Source: Neptunomonas japonica JAMM 1380
Lineage (GTDB): Bacteria; Pseudomonadota; Gammaproteobacteria; Pseudomonadales; Balneatricaceae
Reading direction: 5' to 3'
Length of the DNA stretch: 64,000 nucleotides
NCBI RefSeq assembly: GCF_016592555.1
Contig: NZ_AP014546.1
Coordinates: forward strand, 1,808,501-1,872,500
Position numbers and translations under genes: made by a program. The notes beneath the pieces were generated by a model that was given only the letters and a program-made list of their open reading frames with translations, searched no databases and was not told the DNA's origin. Each line of letters starts with the position of its first letter. Positions within the stretch are counted from its first letter, which is position 1. Of this stretch, positions 54,006 to 63,281 are shown piece by piece.

Positions 54006-55994
54006 TTACGCCTCCTCAGCAGGCGTAACGGCGACTAATGCCGCGCCGTCCGATACGAGGTCGCCAACAGCAAAGAATATCTCGCTGACAACACCATCAT
54101 GAGGTGCGCGAATGCTGTGTTCCATCTTCATCGCTTCCATAATGACCAAGGTGTCGCCTTCAGCAACGGTTTGTCCAGGTTCTGCTAAAACAGCCACGAT
54201 AGCGCCGTTCATGGGTGCCGTAAGAGAGCCTCCACCGGATTGATCGCTCTCTTCAAACGTGTGGCGGAACAGTTTGCACTGGAATTGATTGCCTTCACGG
54301 AACAACGTCATATCATCGCCAGAAAGGTGGCCATGAATACTCAGGCGGTGTCCGTTAATGACGGCACGTAAATGGTCGTCACGCAGGCTTGCAGACACTT
54401 TAAAAGAGACGTTATCAACGGTGATTTCATAACCGTTTGGCTGCTCAATAATGCTCACCTTATGATGCTCTTCTCCAACAACCCACTCCATTGGGCGGGA
54501 GTAGTTAGCGTTCAGGCGCCAGCTAGTTTGCAGGTTGAAAGGAGAGTCGGGGTCACCTTTTACCGGGTGTGCTTGCCTCTCTGTTTCAAGAACATAGCTA
54601 GTCGCAAGTGCTAATTGGCTTTGAATATCGCTTTTAGATGTTTGAAAAAGCAAATCATTGTGCTTTTCAATAAAGCCTGTATCCAGCTCTTCGTCACGGA
54701 AAGGCTTGCTGTCAGCTAGCTGGCGAAGAAAACGGATGTTTGTTTTCATTCCTCCGATGCGATAAGACTCAAGCGCATGAACCATGCGGTTGATCGCTTG
54801 TTCGCGATCTTCATCCCACACGATAAGCTTGGCAATCATTGGATCATAATAAACGCTAACGTCATCGCCTTCGATAACGCCGGTGTCTACGCGAATATGA
54901 GCGTTTTCATCGGGTGTTCGCAGGTAATGCAATGTGCCGGTTACGGGTAAAAAGTCATTATCAGGATCTTCTGCATAGATACGTGCTTCTAATGCATGGC
55001 CGCGAATTTGGATGTCATCCTGCTGTAATGGTAGGGGTTCGCCATCCGCGATGCGTAACTGCCATTCAACCAAATCTTGGCCGGTAATCATCTCAGTAAC
55101 AGGGTGCTCTACCTGTAGGCGGGTGTTCATTTCCATAAAATAGAAAGAACCATCTACGTCATATAAGAACTCAACCGTACCTGCGCCAACATAATCGATA
55201 GCTTTTGCAGCAGCAACCGCGGTTTCCCCCATTGCTTTGCGGGTTTCTTCTGATAGACCCGGTGCTGGGGCTTCTTCAATAACTTTTTGGTGGCGGCGTT
55301 GAACAGAGCAATCACGTTCAGCTAAGTAAACACCGTTACCTTGTTTGTCACAAAACACCTGAATCTCAACATGGCGCGGTTGAGTCAAATAGCGCTCGAT
55401 GAGCATATCGGGGTTACCGAATGCATTTTGAGACTCGCGCTGAGCGGCCGCTAAGGCCTCTTCAAATTCACCAATGTGATTAACAACACGCATCCCTTTA
55501 CCACCACCACCGGCAATGGCTTTAAGTAAAAGAGGGAAACCGCATTTTTCAGCTTCGGCTTTCAATAGTGCTGGATCTTGGTCGTCACCGTGATAACCCG
55601 GTACTAAAGGAACATCCGCTTTAAGCATGATCTCTTTGGCAGCGGATTTAGATCCCATAGAAGCAATAGCAGAAGCGGGTGGGCCAATAAAAGCAATATT
55701 ATTAGCTTCACATGCATCGGCAAACTCTGTGTTCTCCGACAAAAAACCGTAGCCCGGATGTATGGCTTGAGCACCTGACTTTAAGGCGATATCTAAAATC
55801 TTATCGGCACGTAAATAACTTTCGCTACTTGGGGCAGGGCCTAATAAAAAGGCTTCATCGGCCATGGCTACATGGCGCGCATTACGGTCGGCTTCTGAAT
55901 AAACGGCAACGCAGCGAATACCAAGGCGATGTGCTGTCTGAATAACACGACAGGCGATCTCGCCACGGTTTGCAATCAAAATCTTGCTGAACAT
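54006..55994 (-). CDS. liuD: 3-methylcrotonyl-CoA carboxylase, biotin-containing alpha subunit
   Basis: 662 residues with the full alpha-subunit order: biotin carboxylase N domain (FSKILIANRGEIACRVIQTA), ATP-grasp (GGGGKGMRVV; FYFMEMNTRLQVEHPVTEMITG), C-terminal carboxylase domain, a BT linker and a terminal biotinyl domain with biotin-accepting Lys in VIMEAMKMEHSIRAP. Together with LiuB it carboxylates 3-methylcrotonyl-CoA to 3-methylglutaconyl-CoA. AGGAG precedes the ATG. Confidence 0.95.
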   Translation of the reverse strand: MFSKILIANRGEIACRVIQTAHRLGIRCVAVYSEADRNARHVAMADEAFLLGPAPSSESYLRADKILDIALKSGAQAIHPGYGFLSENTEFADACEANNIAFIGPPASAIASMGSKSAAKEIMLKADVPLVPGYHGDDQDPALLKAEAEKCGFPLLLKAIAGGGGKGMRVVNHIGEFEEALAAAQRESQNAFGNPDMLIERYLTQPRHVEIQVFCDKQGNGVYLAERDCSVQRRHQKVIEEAPAPGLSEETRKAMGETAVAAAKAIDYVGAGTVEFLYDVDGSFYFMEMNTRLQVEHPVTEMITGQDLVEWQLRIADGEPLPLQQDDIQIRGHALEARIYAEDPDNDFLPVTGTLHYLRTPDENAHIRVDTGVIEGDDVSVYYDPMIAKLIVWDEDREQAINRMVHALESYRIGGMKTNIRFLRQLADSKPFRDEELDTGFIEKHNDLLFQTSKSDIQSQLALATSYVLETERQAHPVKGDPDSPFNLQTSWRLNANYSRPMEWVVGEEHHKVSIIEQPNGYEITVDNVSFKVSASLRDDHLRAVINGHRLSIHGHLSGDDMTLFREGNQFQCKLFRHTFEESDQSGGGSLTAPMNGAIVAVLAEPGQTVAEGDTLVIMEAMKMEHSIRAPHDGVVSEIFFAVGDLVSDGAALVAVTPAEEA

Positions 55995-56000
55995 AGTGAC

Positions 56001-56801
56001 TTACTCCTGAATCCAGTTAGGTTTACGTTTTTCTAGAAAAGCGCTTAAGCCTTCCTGTCCTTCACTGCTAACACGAATGTCTGCAATACGGTTTGCCGTA
56101 TCCTGGATTACTGTTTGTTCAATAACTTTATGGCTGACAGCAAAGATAAGCTCTTTGGCTGCCCGCATTCCTTGAGGGCTGTTCTTGCTGAGTGTGCGAG
56201 TAATACGTGCACAGGCATCATCAAATAGCTCTGGTGATGCAACGACTTCATGAACCAACCCCAAACTTTGGGCGGTGGTTGCAGAAAATGCTTCTGCCGT
56301 CAGAAAGTAGCGGCGTGATTGGCGCTCGCCTATTGCTCGCACAACGTAAGGGCTAATCACAGCAGGTATCAGGCCAATTTTGACTTCGCTAAGGCAAAAC
56401 TGTGCTTCTTCAGAGGCAATAACGATATCGCAGCACGCTGCAAGACCGACGGCGCCACCGTAAGCGGCACCTTGAACCAAACCGATTGTCGGCTTGTTCA
56501 GGTCATTCAGAAGTTCCATCAGCTTTGCTAAACGCCCAGCGTCTTCTAAGTTCTCTTGGTGAGAGTTCTTAGCCATGCGTTTCATCCACGCAAGATCGGC
56601 ACCGGCAGAGAAGTTTTTGCCGTTTGAGCGCAATACTAGCGCACGAACATCATCATTATTCGCAACGCTCTCAAGTTGAGAAATGAGCTGCTCTATAACA
56701 TCGTCATCAAAAGCGTTATGCACTTCAGGGCGATTTAATGTGAGTTGCGCTATGCCATCTGAGCTAATACTCAGGATGACGCGACTATTATTATCAGACA
56801 T
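56001..56801 (-). CDS. liuC: 3-methylglutaconyl-CoA hydratase (enoyl-CoA hydratase family)
   Basis: A crotonase-fold enzyme hydrating 3-methylglutaconyl-CoA to HMG-CoA. Visible are the oxyanion-hole segments FSAGADLAWMKRMA and GAAYGGAVGLAACCDIVIAS, followed by FCLSEVKIGLIPAVISPYVV, whose SEVKIGLIPA phrase is typical of methylglutaconyl-CoA hydratases. I use the ATG at 56801 with GGAG upstream (266 residues); the frame extends to 56834 and would overlap liuB. It starts 13 nt after the liuB stop. Confidence 0.93.
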   Translation of the reverse strand: MSDNNSRVILSISSDGIAQLTLNRPEVHNAFDDDVIEQLISQLESVANNDDVRALVLRSNGKNFSAGADLAWMKRMAKNSHQENLEDAGRLAKLMELLNDLNKPTIGLVQGAAYGGAVGLAACCDIVIASEEAQFCLSEVKIGLIPAVISPYVVRAIGERQSRRYFLTAEAFSATTAQSLGLVHEVVASPELFDDACARITRTLSKNSPQGMRAAKELIFAVSHKVIEQTVIQDTANRIADIRVSSEGQEGLSAFLEKRKPNWIQE

Positions 56802-56814
56802 ATGAATCACTCCA

Positions 56815-58422
56815 TTACATTCTGAATATGCCAAAGCGGGTTTCGCCTACAGGCTTATTCAGAGCGGCGGAAAGTCCCATGCCGATAACTGCTCGGGTTT
56901 GCGCAGGATCAATGACACCGTCATCCCAAAGGCGAGCCGATGCATAATAGGGATGCCCTTGATGTTCGTACGTGTCGATAATAGGTTGCTTGAAATCAGC
57001 TTCTTGTTCGGCTGACCAGTTCTCACCTTTACGCTCTTTACCATCGCGCGTTACGGTTGCCATTACGCCAGCCGCTTGTTCGCCACCCATGACCGAAATA
57101 CGTGCATTTGGCCACATCCACAGGAAGTTAGGGCTATAAGCACGGCCACACATGCCGTAGTTACCTGCACCGAATGAGCCGCCGATCAAAACAGTTAGCT
57201 TAGGTACCTCAGCACAAGCAACAGCAGTAACTAGCTTAGCGCCATGCTTAGCAATACCTTCCGCTTCATATTTTTGTCCAACCATGAAGCCGGTAATGTT
57301 TTGCAAGAACAGTAGCGGGATTTTGCGTTGGCAGCATAATTCAATAAAGTGAGCGCCTTTTTGTGCTGACTCACTGAACAAAATACCATTATTGGCAATG
57401 ATACCGACTGGGTAGCCATAGATGTGAGCAAAACCTGTGACGAGTGTGGTGCCGTAGTTCTTTTTGAACTCATCAAATTCAGAACCATCAGCAATACGCG
57501 CAATCACGTCACGCACATCAAATGGTTTTTTAAGATCAGTACCAACAATGCCGTATAGCTCTTCAGCAGGGTAGAGAGGCTCTACCGAAGGTTTGATGTT
57601 TATATTGATCTCTTTTTTACGGTTCAGGTTAGCAACGCACGTGCGTGCTATCTGTAGCGCATGTTGGTCATTCTCTGCGTAGTGATCGGCAACGCCCGAA
57701 ACTTTACAATGCACATCAGCGCCACCCAGGTCTTCCGCACTAACGACTTCACCCGTCGCTGCTTTAACGAGTGGTGGGCCTGCTAAGAAGATCGTACCTT
57801 GATCACGAACGATAATAGATTCATCCGCCATAGCCGGTACATAAGCACCACCTGCAGTACATAAACCCATAACGACAGCGATCTGAGGAATGCCTTTAGA
57901 TGACATGCGAGCTTGGTTGAAAAAGATGCGACCAAAATGGTCACGGTCAGGGAAAACATCATCTTGTTGTGGAAGGTTTGCACCACCTGAATCTACAAGA
58001 TAGATACATGGCAAGTGGTTTTGTTCAGCAATCTCTTGTGCTCTCAGATGTTTTTTGACAGTTAGAGGGAAATAAGTCCCGCCTTTAACGGTCGCATCGT
58101 TTGCGATGATCATGCATTCTTGGCCAGATACACGGCCAATGCCGGTGATAATACCTGCAGCTGGAATATTATCTTCATATACTTTATAAGCGGCCATTTG
58201 TGACAGCTCAAGAAAAGCAGAGCCTGAATCAATTAATGTATTGATACGGTCTCTTGGCAGTAGTTTTCCACGGGCAGTATGGCGTTCTTGATATGATGGG
58301 CCGCCACCTTGTTCTATTGTACTTACTTTGTCGCGAAGATCTGATACAGCTGTGTGCATCGACTTTTCACGAGATACGAAATCTTCCGCGCGGGTATTTA
58401 CTTTGGATTGGATTATCGACAT
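56815..58422 (-). CDS. liuB: 3-methylcrotonyl-CoA carboxylase, carboxyltransferase beta subunit
   Basis: 535 residues with the two crotonase-like halves of the acyl-CoA carboxyltransferases. Landmarks: [64 protein letters not shown] (typical of methylcrotonyl enzymes), [40 protein letters not shown] and [27 protein letters not shown] gives the start. The long hairpin at 58436-58467 lies between liuA and this gene. Confidence 0.95.
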   Translation of the reverse strand: MSIIQSKVNTRAEDFVSREKSMHTAVSDLRDKVSTIEQGGGPSYQERHTARGKLLPRDRINTLIDSGSAFLELSQMAAYKVYEDNIPAAGIITGIGRVSGQECMIIANDATVKGGTYFPLTVKKHLRAQEIAEQNHLPCIYLVDSGGANLPQQDDVFPDRDHFGRIFFNQARMSSKGIPQIAVVMGLCTAGGAYVPAMADESIIVRDQGTIFLAGPPLVKAATGEVVSAEDLGGADVHCKVSGVADHYAENDQHALQIARTCVANLNRKKEININIKPSVEPLYPAEELYGIVGTDLKKPFDVRDVIARIADGSEFDEFKKNYGTTLVTGFAHIYGYPVGIIANNGILFSESAQKGAHFIELCCQRKIPLLFLQNITGFMVGQKYEAEGIAKHGAKLVTAVACAEVPKLTVLIGGSFGAGNYGMCGRAYSPNFLWMWPNARISVMGGEQAAGVMATVTRDGKERKGENWSAEQEADFKQPIIDTYEHQGHPYYASARLWDDGVIDPAQTRAVIGMGLSAALNKPVGETRFGIFRM

Positions 58423-58435
58423 ATCCTGTCCTCAC

Positions 58436-58467
58436 CAGATTCAGGGATGCATGATCACCTGAATCTG
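58436..58467 (-). other. Stem-loop between liuA and liuB
   Basis: CAGATTCAGG (58436-58445) and CCTGAATCTG (58458-58467) form a perfect 10-bp stem around a 12-nt loop in the 87-bp liuA-liuB gap, with no T-run. It may stabilise or process the operon mRNA, or act as a weak attenuator setting the ratio of dehydrogenase to carboxylase. Confidence 0.45.
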
Positions 58468-58509
58468 TATTAGTTCTGATTTGATGGAGTGCTGCTAAAA
58501 ATTGAAGGC

Positions 58510-59676
58510 TTACTTATTTAGGTAAAGTTCGCGGCCAATTAGCATGCGGCGGATTTCTGAAGTACCCGCGCCGATTTCATAAAGCTTAGCATCACGCAAC
58601 AGGCGACCCGTTGGGAATTCGTTGATGTAGCCGTTACCGCCTAATAGCTGGATAGCATCCAGTGCGATTTTAGTGGCCATTTCTGCCGTAAATAAAATAC
58701 AACCCGCCGCATCTTTACGTGATGTTTCACCACGTTCAGCAGCCATGCCATTAAGATAGACATAAGACTTAGATGCGTTCATCAGTGTGTACATATCGGC
58801 AATCTTGCCCTGTACCAGTTCAAATTCACCAATAGGTTGGCCAAACTGTTGACGATCACGGATGTAAGGAACACAGATATCCATAGCCGCTTGCATAATA
58901 CCCAGCGGGCCGCCAGACAGAACTAAACGTTCATAGTCTAGGCCACTCATCAGTACTTTAACGCCGCCGTTTAGTTCACCAAGAATATTTTCTTTAGGAA
59001 CAGGGCAGTCTTGGAAAACAAGTTCGCAAGTGTTGGATCCGCGCATGCCTAGCTTGTCGAGTTTCTGATGACGAGAAAAGCCAGGGTAGTCGCGTTCTAC
59101 GATGAAAGCAGTGATGCCGCGAGGGCCCGCTTTAGTATCGGTTTTAGCGTAAATGACATAAGTGTTAGCATCTGGACCATTCGTGATCCACATTTTGTTA
59201 CCGTTTAGCAGGTAGTGGTCACCATTGTCACGCGCACTTAGCTTCATCGAAACTACATCAGAGCCCGCATTGGGTTCTGACATTGCTAAAGCACCGATAT
59301 GTTCGCCGCTCACAAGCTTAGGTAGGTATTTGTGCTTTTGTTCTTCTGTACCGTTGCGATGAATCTGGTTTACACAGAGGTTAGAGTGCGCGCCGTAGGA
59401 AAGGCCTACAGATGCAGAAGCGCGGCTGATCTCTTCCATAGCGATGATATGGGACAGGTAACCCATGCCAACACCGCCGTATTCTTCGTCGACTGTGATA
59501 CCGAGTAGGCCCATGTCGCCAAACTTGCGCCATAAATCATTGGGGAACTCATTATCTACATCAATCTGTTCTGCACGAGGCGCGATTTCTTTAGCTGCAA
59601 AGCTATTAATCTGCTCACGTAGCATATCAATTGTTTCGCCAAGTCCGAAGTTCAGCTCTGTGTATTGTGAAATCAT
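58510..59676 (-). CDS. liuA: Isovaleryl-CoA dehydrogenase
   Basis: An FAD enzyme oxidising isovaleryl-CoA to 3-methylcrotonyl-CoA. Motifs: [87 protein letters not shown] (the Glu in DYERLVL is the isovaleryl-specific catalytic base position) and [34 protein letters not shown]. The ATG at 59676 has AAGG 9 nt upstream; the one at 59685 is jammed against it. 388 residues. liuR ends 11 nt before. Confidence 0.95.
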   Translation of the reverse strand: MISQYTELNFGLGETIDMLREQINSFAAKEIAPRAEQIDVDNEFPNDLWRKFGDMGLLGITVDEEYGGVGMGYLSHIIAMEEISRASASVGLSYGAHSNLCVNQIHRNGTEEQKHKYLPKLVSGEHIGALAMSEPNAGSDVVSMKLSARDNGDHYLLNGNKMWITNGPDANTYVIYAKTDTKAGPRGITAFIVERDYPGFSRHQKLDKLGMRGSNTCELVFQDCPVPKENILGELNGGVKVLMSGLDYERLVLSGGPLGIMQAAMDICVPYIRDRQQFGQPIGEFELVQGKIADMYTLMNASKSYVYLNGMAAERGETSRKDAAGCILFTAEMATKIALDAIQLLGGNGYINEFPTGRLLRDAKLYEIGAGTSEIRRMLIGRELYLNK

Positions 59677-59687
59677 CAGTGACATCC

Positions 59688-60134
59688 TTAGTGATAGCTT
59701 ATCCCTGTCTGAAGTTGCTCAGTCCAGGTTCGCTTTTTGTTTTTTTTGCTCGCTAGTTCCTTCAGTGCATCAGTACAACGGGTTTCAGCACTTTCGAGTT
59801 CTAGACGAACCATTGCGATATCGTTGAGTTGTTGTTCAAGGGCTGCTTTACGCTCAAGGATCTTATCGCGCAGAAGTGTTAGTTGTTTCTCACTGCCTGA
59901 TAAGGTTTCATCCCAAAGGTCAAATAGCTCTCGCGTTTCAGCCAGCGAAAAACCTAATCGCTTGCCGCGTAAAATCAATTTAAGACGTACTCTGTCTTGT
60001 CGGCTATAGATGCGGGTTTGCCCTCGACGGCGAGGTGAGAGCAAGCCTTGATCTTCATAAAACCGAATGCTTCGAGTGGTGATATCAAATTCGGTTGCCA
60101 ATTCGCTTATTGAGTAAGTCGATTTTTTATCCAT
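59688..60134 (-). CDS. liuR: LiuR, MerR-family regulator of leucine catabolism
   Basis: A 148-residue MerR-family protein heading the liu operon. N-terminal winged helix: [68 protein letters not shown], followed by a coiled coil ([30 protein letters not shown]). It lacks the Cys metal ligands of metal-sensing MerR proteins, as expected for LiuR. It sits directly upstream of liuA and downstream of a palindrome typical of LiuR, so the operon is probably autoregulated. Confidence 0.93.
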   Translation of the reverse strand: MDKKSTYSISELATEFDITTRSIRFYEDQGLLSPRRRGQTRIYSRQDRVRLKLILRGKRLGFSLAETRELFDLWDETLSGSEKQLTLLRDKILERKAALEQQLNDIAMVRLELESAETRCTDALKELASKKNKKRTWTEQLQTGISYH

Positions 60135-60175
60135 GTTTCTTATGCCGCGCCGTATTTAGAGTTAATGTAGCGGAA

Positions 60176-60187
60176 GTTTACGTAAAC
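60176..60187. promoter_or_regulatory. LiuR operator upstream of liuR-liuABCDE
   Basis: A perfect 12-bp palindrome GTTTACGTAAAC, extended to AAGTTTACGTAAACGTAAAG, 40 bp before the liuR ATG. On the minus strand it reads TTTACGTTTACGTAAAC, which fits the LiuR motif I know from gammaproteobacteria. TTTACG and TACATT could serve as -35 and -10 with 17 bp between, placing the operator on the promoter. Confidence 0.75.
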
Positions 60188-60352
60188 GTAAAGCAGGAAA
60201 AGGTTGTAGACGAAGTATACATGATTATTTTTTTATTTGTTAAGTCTTTGTTTTAAAAAGAAATAGTCTTTTTTAATGGGGGGTGCAAGGCATCTGTTAG
60301 ACCAAAGTACTACTTGGCTTCCAGTAGGGGAAATTGCTAATTTCTATACAGC

Positions 60353-60370
60353 GCTTACGTACAAGTAAGC
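60353..60370. promoter_or_regulatory. LiuR-like inverted repeat before the branched-chain ABC importer
   Basis: GCTTAC (60353-60358) and GTAAGC (60365-60370) flank GTACAA. The core CTTACGTACAAGTAAGC matches the liuR-box orientation TTTACGTTTACGTAAAC at about 12 of 17 positions. It lies 50-70 bp before the livG-type ATG, just after a possible -10 TATACA (60345-60350). A weaker or related operator is inferred. Confidence 0.4.
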
Positions 60371-60420
60371 TTACAGCGCAGCGAAAGATGCACAATAAGA
60401 ACAAGAGGCATAGTACCGCA

Positions 60421-61188
60421 ATGAGTGCAGATTACGTTCTGGAGACCCAGAATCTCATAAAAGAATTTAAAGGCTTTACGGCCGTAGATGATGTGAGTCT
60501 TAAGATTCAGCGCGGTAATATACATGCGCTGATCGGCCCCAATGGAGCTGGTAAGACGACCGTCTTTAACCTATTAACAAAATTTTTGACACCAACGTCA
60601 GGTACAATTTTGTTCAACGGAAATGATATCACCTCAATGCAGTCCGCGGCGATTGCACGTAAAGGTGTCGTGCGTTCATTTCAGATTTCAGCTGTATTTC
60701 CGCATCTAAGCGTACTCGAAAACGTACGTGTTGCATTGCAGCGTAAAGAAGGTAATAGCTTTCATTTTTGGAAATCAGACAAGATCCTAGACAAGCTTGA
60801 TGATAGGGCTGTAGAGCTACTTGAATCAGTAGGTTTAGGGGATTTTGCAGATGCAAAAACTGTCGATCTGTCTTATGGGCGTAAACGTGCTTTAGAGATC
60901 GCTACTACCTTGGCTCTTGAGCCTGAGCTTATGTTACTGGATGAGCCAACACAGGGGATGGGGCATGAGGATGTAGACGTTGTTGCAAACCTGATTAAGC
61001 GCGTTTCTAAAGATCGTACTATCTTGATGGTTGAGCATAACCTACATGTTGTCTCCAAGCTTGCTGATCAGATCACGGTGTTACAACGCGGTGCTATTTT
61101 GACCGAAGGTAACTATGAGACAGTATCTGCTGATCCACGAGTGCAAGAAGCGTATCTAGGTGTGGCTGCAGATGAGGTACACGCATGA
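60421..61188 (+). CDS. livG: Branched-chain amino acid-type ABC transporter ATPase (LivG)
   Basis: 255 residues from the ATG at 60421. Walker A ALIGPNGAGKTTVFN, Q-loop region GVVRSFQISAVFPHLSVLENV (the QxxxxFPxLSVLENV phrase is typical of LivG), signature LSYGRKRALEIATTLALEPELMLLDEPTQGMG and switch His in MVEHNLHVV. The signature motif is S-Y-G rather than S-G-G. Earlier in-frame starts at 60334 and 60388 are rejected because they cover the likely promoter and operator. It overlaps livF by 4 nt. Confidence 0.9.
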   Translation: MSADYVLETQNLIKEFKGFTAVDDVSLKIQRGNIHALIGPNGAGKTTVFNLLTKFLTPTSGTILFNGNDITSMQSAAIARKGVVRSFQISAVFPHLSVLENVRVALQRKEGNSFHFWKSDKILDKLDDRAVELLESVGLGDFADAKTVDLSYGRKRALEIATTLALEPELMLLDEPTQGMGHEDVDVVANLIKRVSKDRTILMVEHNLHVVSKLADQITVLQRGAILTEGNYETVSADPRVQEAYLGVAADEVHA

Positions 61189-61898
61189 GTACTACCCGTC
61201 CTGAAAAAATTCGTATAAATGATTTACATGCCTTTTATGGCGAGTCTCATATTCTTCACGGAATTGACATGTCTGTCGGGCAAGGTGAACTTGTTACCTT
61301 GTTGGGAAGAAATGGTGCGGGTCGCTCAACAACACTAAAAGCCATTATGAGTATGGTGGGCCGCCGTACGGGATCAATCGTGATTAATGGTACAGAAACA
61401 ATCAATATGCCTGCGCATAAAATTGCGCATCTAGGTATGGGTTTTTGTCCTGAAGAGCGCGGGATTTTCTCCAGCTTAAATGTAGAAGAAAACCTAATGT
61501 TGCCGCCAGCAGTTCGCTCTGATGGCGTCAGTGTTGAAGAAATTTATGAGATGTTTCCTAACCTTGCAGAGCGTCGCTACAGTCAAGGAACGCGTTTGTC
61601 GGGTGGGGAGCAACAGATGTTGGCTCTTGCGAGAATTTTACGCACGGGTGCAAACATTTTGTTACTTGATGAAATTACTGAAGGTTTAGCTCCCGTTATC
61701 GTCCAAAAATTAGCAGAAGTATTAATGCAGCTAAAAGAACGAGGCTTAACCATCTTGCTTGTTGAACAAAATTTCCGTTTTGCGGCGCCTATCGCGGATC
61801 GTCACTATGTTATGGAACATGGTCATATTGTCGAAGAGGTTCATGCGCATGAGCTTGAAGCTAAAACGGAATTGTTGAATACCTATTTGGGTGTCTGA
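61185..61898 (+). CDS. livF: Branched-chain amino acid-type ABC transporter ATPase (LivF)
   Basis: 237 residues, the second ATPase of the importer. LHAFYGESHILHGIDMSVGQGELVTLLGRNGAGRSTTLKAIM contains Walker A as GRNGAGRST: the invariant catalytic-site Lys is replaced by Arg. Signature LSGGEQQMLALARIL, Walker B LLLDEITEGLAP (Ile-Thr in place of the common Pro-Thr or Pro-Ser) and switch VEQNFRFA are present. Starts with an ATGA overlap with livG. Confidence 0.9.
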   Translation: MSTTRPEKIRINDLHAFYGESHILHGIDMSVGQGELVTLLGRNGAGRSTTLKAIMSMVGRRTGSIVINGTETINMPAHKIAHLGMGFCPEERGIFSSLNVEENLMLPPAVRSDGVSVEEIYEMFPNLAERRYSQGTRLSGGEQQMLALARILRTGANILLLDEITEGLAPVIVQKLAEVLMQLKERGLTILLVEQNFRFAAPIADRHYVMEHGHIVEEVHAHELEAKTELLNTYLGV

Positions 61899-61960
61899 TA
61901 TTTGTCAGATGTCTACTTGAAGCTATAACAATAAAAAACGCTCTAACCAGGAGAGTAACG

Positions 61961-63163
61961 ATGAAATTAATGAATAAAACACTTCTTTCTGCTGCCATGG
62001 CAGTAGCATTGACCTCAACTGCCGCCCATGCTGACTTGTCAGATGACAAAGTTAAAATTGGTGTGTTGGCAGACATGGGTGGTGTTTATGCAGATGTCTG
62101 CGGTAAAGGTTGTTTAACTGCTGTTGAAATGGCAGTTGAAGACTTCGGTGGTTCTGTATTAGGTAAGAAAATCGAAATCGTTTCTGCCGATGATCAGAAT
62201 AAGCCGGATGTGGGTTCTGCGATTGTCCGTGAATGGATCGAAAGCAAAGAAGTTGATGTGGTTACTGGTTTGGTTGCATCAAGTGTGACCGGTGCTGTTA
62301 CTAAAGTGACTACAGATAACAAAAAGATCGCTTTGATTGCAGCGTCTGCAAGTAACGCTTTTACGACAAAAGCCTGCTCTCCTTACAATGCTCACTGGAC
62401 ATATAACGTAGTGGCATTGGCAAATGGTACAGTTAAACCAATCGTTCAGCAGGGTAAGAAAAAATGGTTCTTCATTACAGCTGATTATGCATTTGGTCAT
62501 GCTCTAGAGGGTATTGCAAGTAAAGTAATCAAAGCAGAGGGTGGTGAAGTTGTAGGTGCGGTTCGTGCACCACTAGGAACAACAGATTTCTCTTCTTATA
62601 TTCTACAGGCTCAGGCGTCTGGTGCTGAAGTTGTTGGTTTAGCAAACGCGGGTGCTGACTTTGTAAACTCACTTAAGACCGCTGCTGAATTTGGTCTAAC
62701 TGAAATGATGGACGTTGCTGGCTTGTTGGTATTTACGCCAAATGCTAAGTCATTAGACCCTGCTATTGCTGGTGGCATGTTGACTACAACTGGTTTCTAC
62801 TGGGATCGTGATGAAGAATCTCGTGAATGGAGCGCGCGTTTTAAAGAACGTCAGGGCGTCATTCCTGCAATGCCACACGCGGGTGCTTACTCTGCAACAA
62901 TGCATTACCTAAATGCAGTTAAGGCAGCAGGTACCGATGATTCAGATACGGTAATGAAGCTTATGAAGTCGACTAAACCAGATGATTTCTTCGCTAAAAA
63001 TGCAACACTGCGTTCTGATGGTCGTATGGTTCACGATATGTACTTAGTGAGAATTACTAAAGGATCTGAGCGTAAATCTGAAGATGATATCTTCAAGATC
63101 GAAAGTGTTATTCCAGGTGATAAGGCATTTGCCCCTGTATTACCTGCATGTGACTTTAAATAA
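61961..63163 (+). CDS. ABC transporter substrate-binding protein (branched-chain amino acid/amide type)
   Basis: 400 residues with a signal peptide (LLSAAMAVALTSTAAHA). The mature type I periplasmic-binding fold begins KVKIGVLADMGGVYADVCGKGCLTAVEMAVEDFGGSVLGKKIEIVSAD, a sequence pattern characteristic of the aliphatic amide/urea/branched-chain group, with Cys pairs at about residues 46-50. The binding hinge is VTGLVASSVTGAVTKV. It lies between livF and the permease gene in the same operon. The ligand may be a branched-chain amino acid or a related carboxylate rather than leucine itself. Confidence 0.88.
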   Translation: MKLMNKTLLSAAMAVALTSTAAHADLSDDKVKIGVLADMGGVYADVCGKGCLTAVEMAVEDFGGSVLGKKIEIVSADDQNKPDVGSAIVREWIESKEVDVVTGLVASSVTGAVTKVTTDNKKIALIAASASNAFTTKACSPYNAHWTYNVVALANGTVKPIVQQGKKKWFFITADYAFGHALEGIASKVIKAEGGEVVGAVRAPLGTTDFSSYILQAQASGAEVVGLANAGADFVNSLKTAAEFGLTEMMDVAGLLVFTPNAKSLDPAIAGGMLTTTGFYWDRDEESREWSARFKERQGVIPAMPHAGAYSATMHYLNAVKAAGTDDSDTVMKLMKSTKPDDFFAKNATLRSDGRMVHDMYLVRITKGSERKSEDDIFKIESVIPGDKAFAPVLPACDFK

Positions 63164-63281
63164 TAAAAAAATAGCCCTTCAGTGATACCACTGGGCCCCG
63201 TCATAACTGAGAAGTTAAGGCGGGGGATGGGCGCGTGTTCGCATCTGTTCGTAATTCAGGTCGAATTTTAGAGGTAGATAT

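Noticed and set aside
60334..60420. N-terminal extension of the LivG-type ATPase
   Set aside because: Covers the probable promoter and operator repeat and is not part of the ABC ATPase fold.
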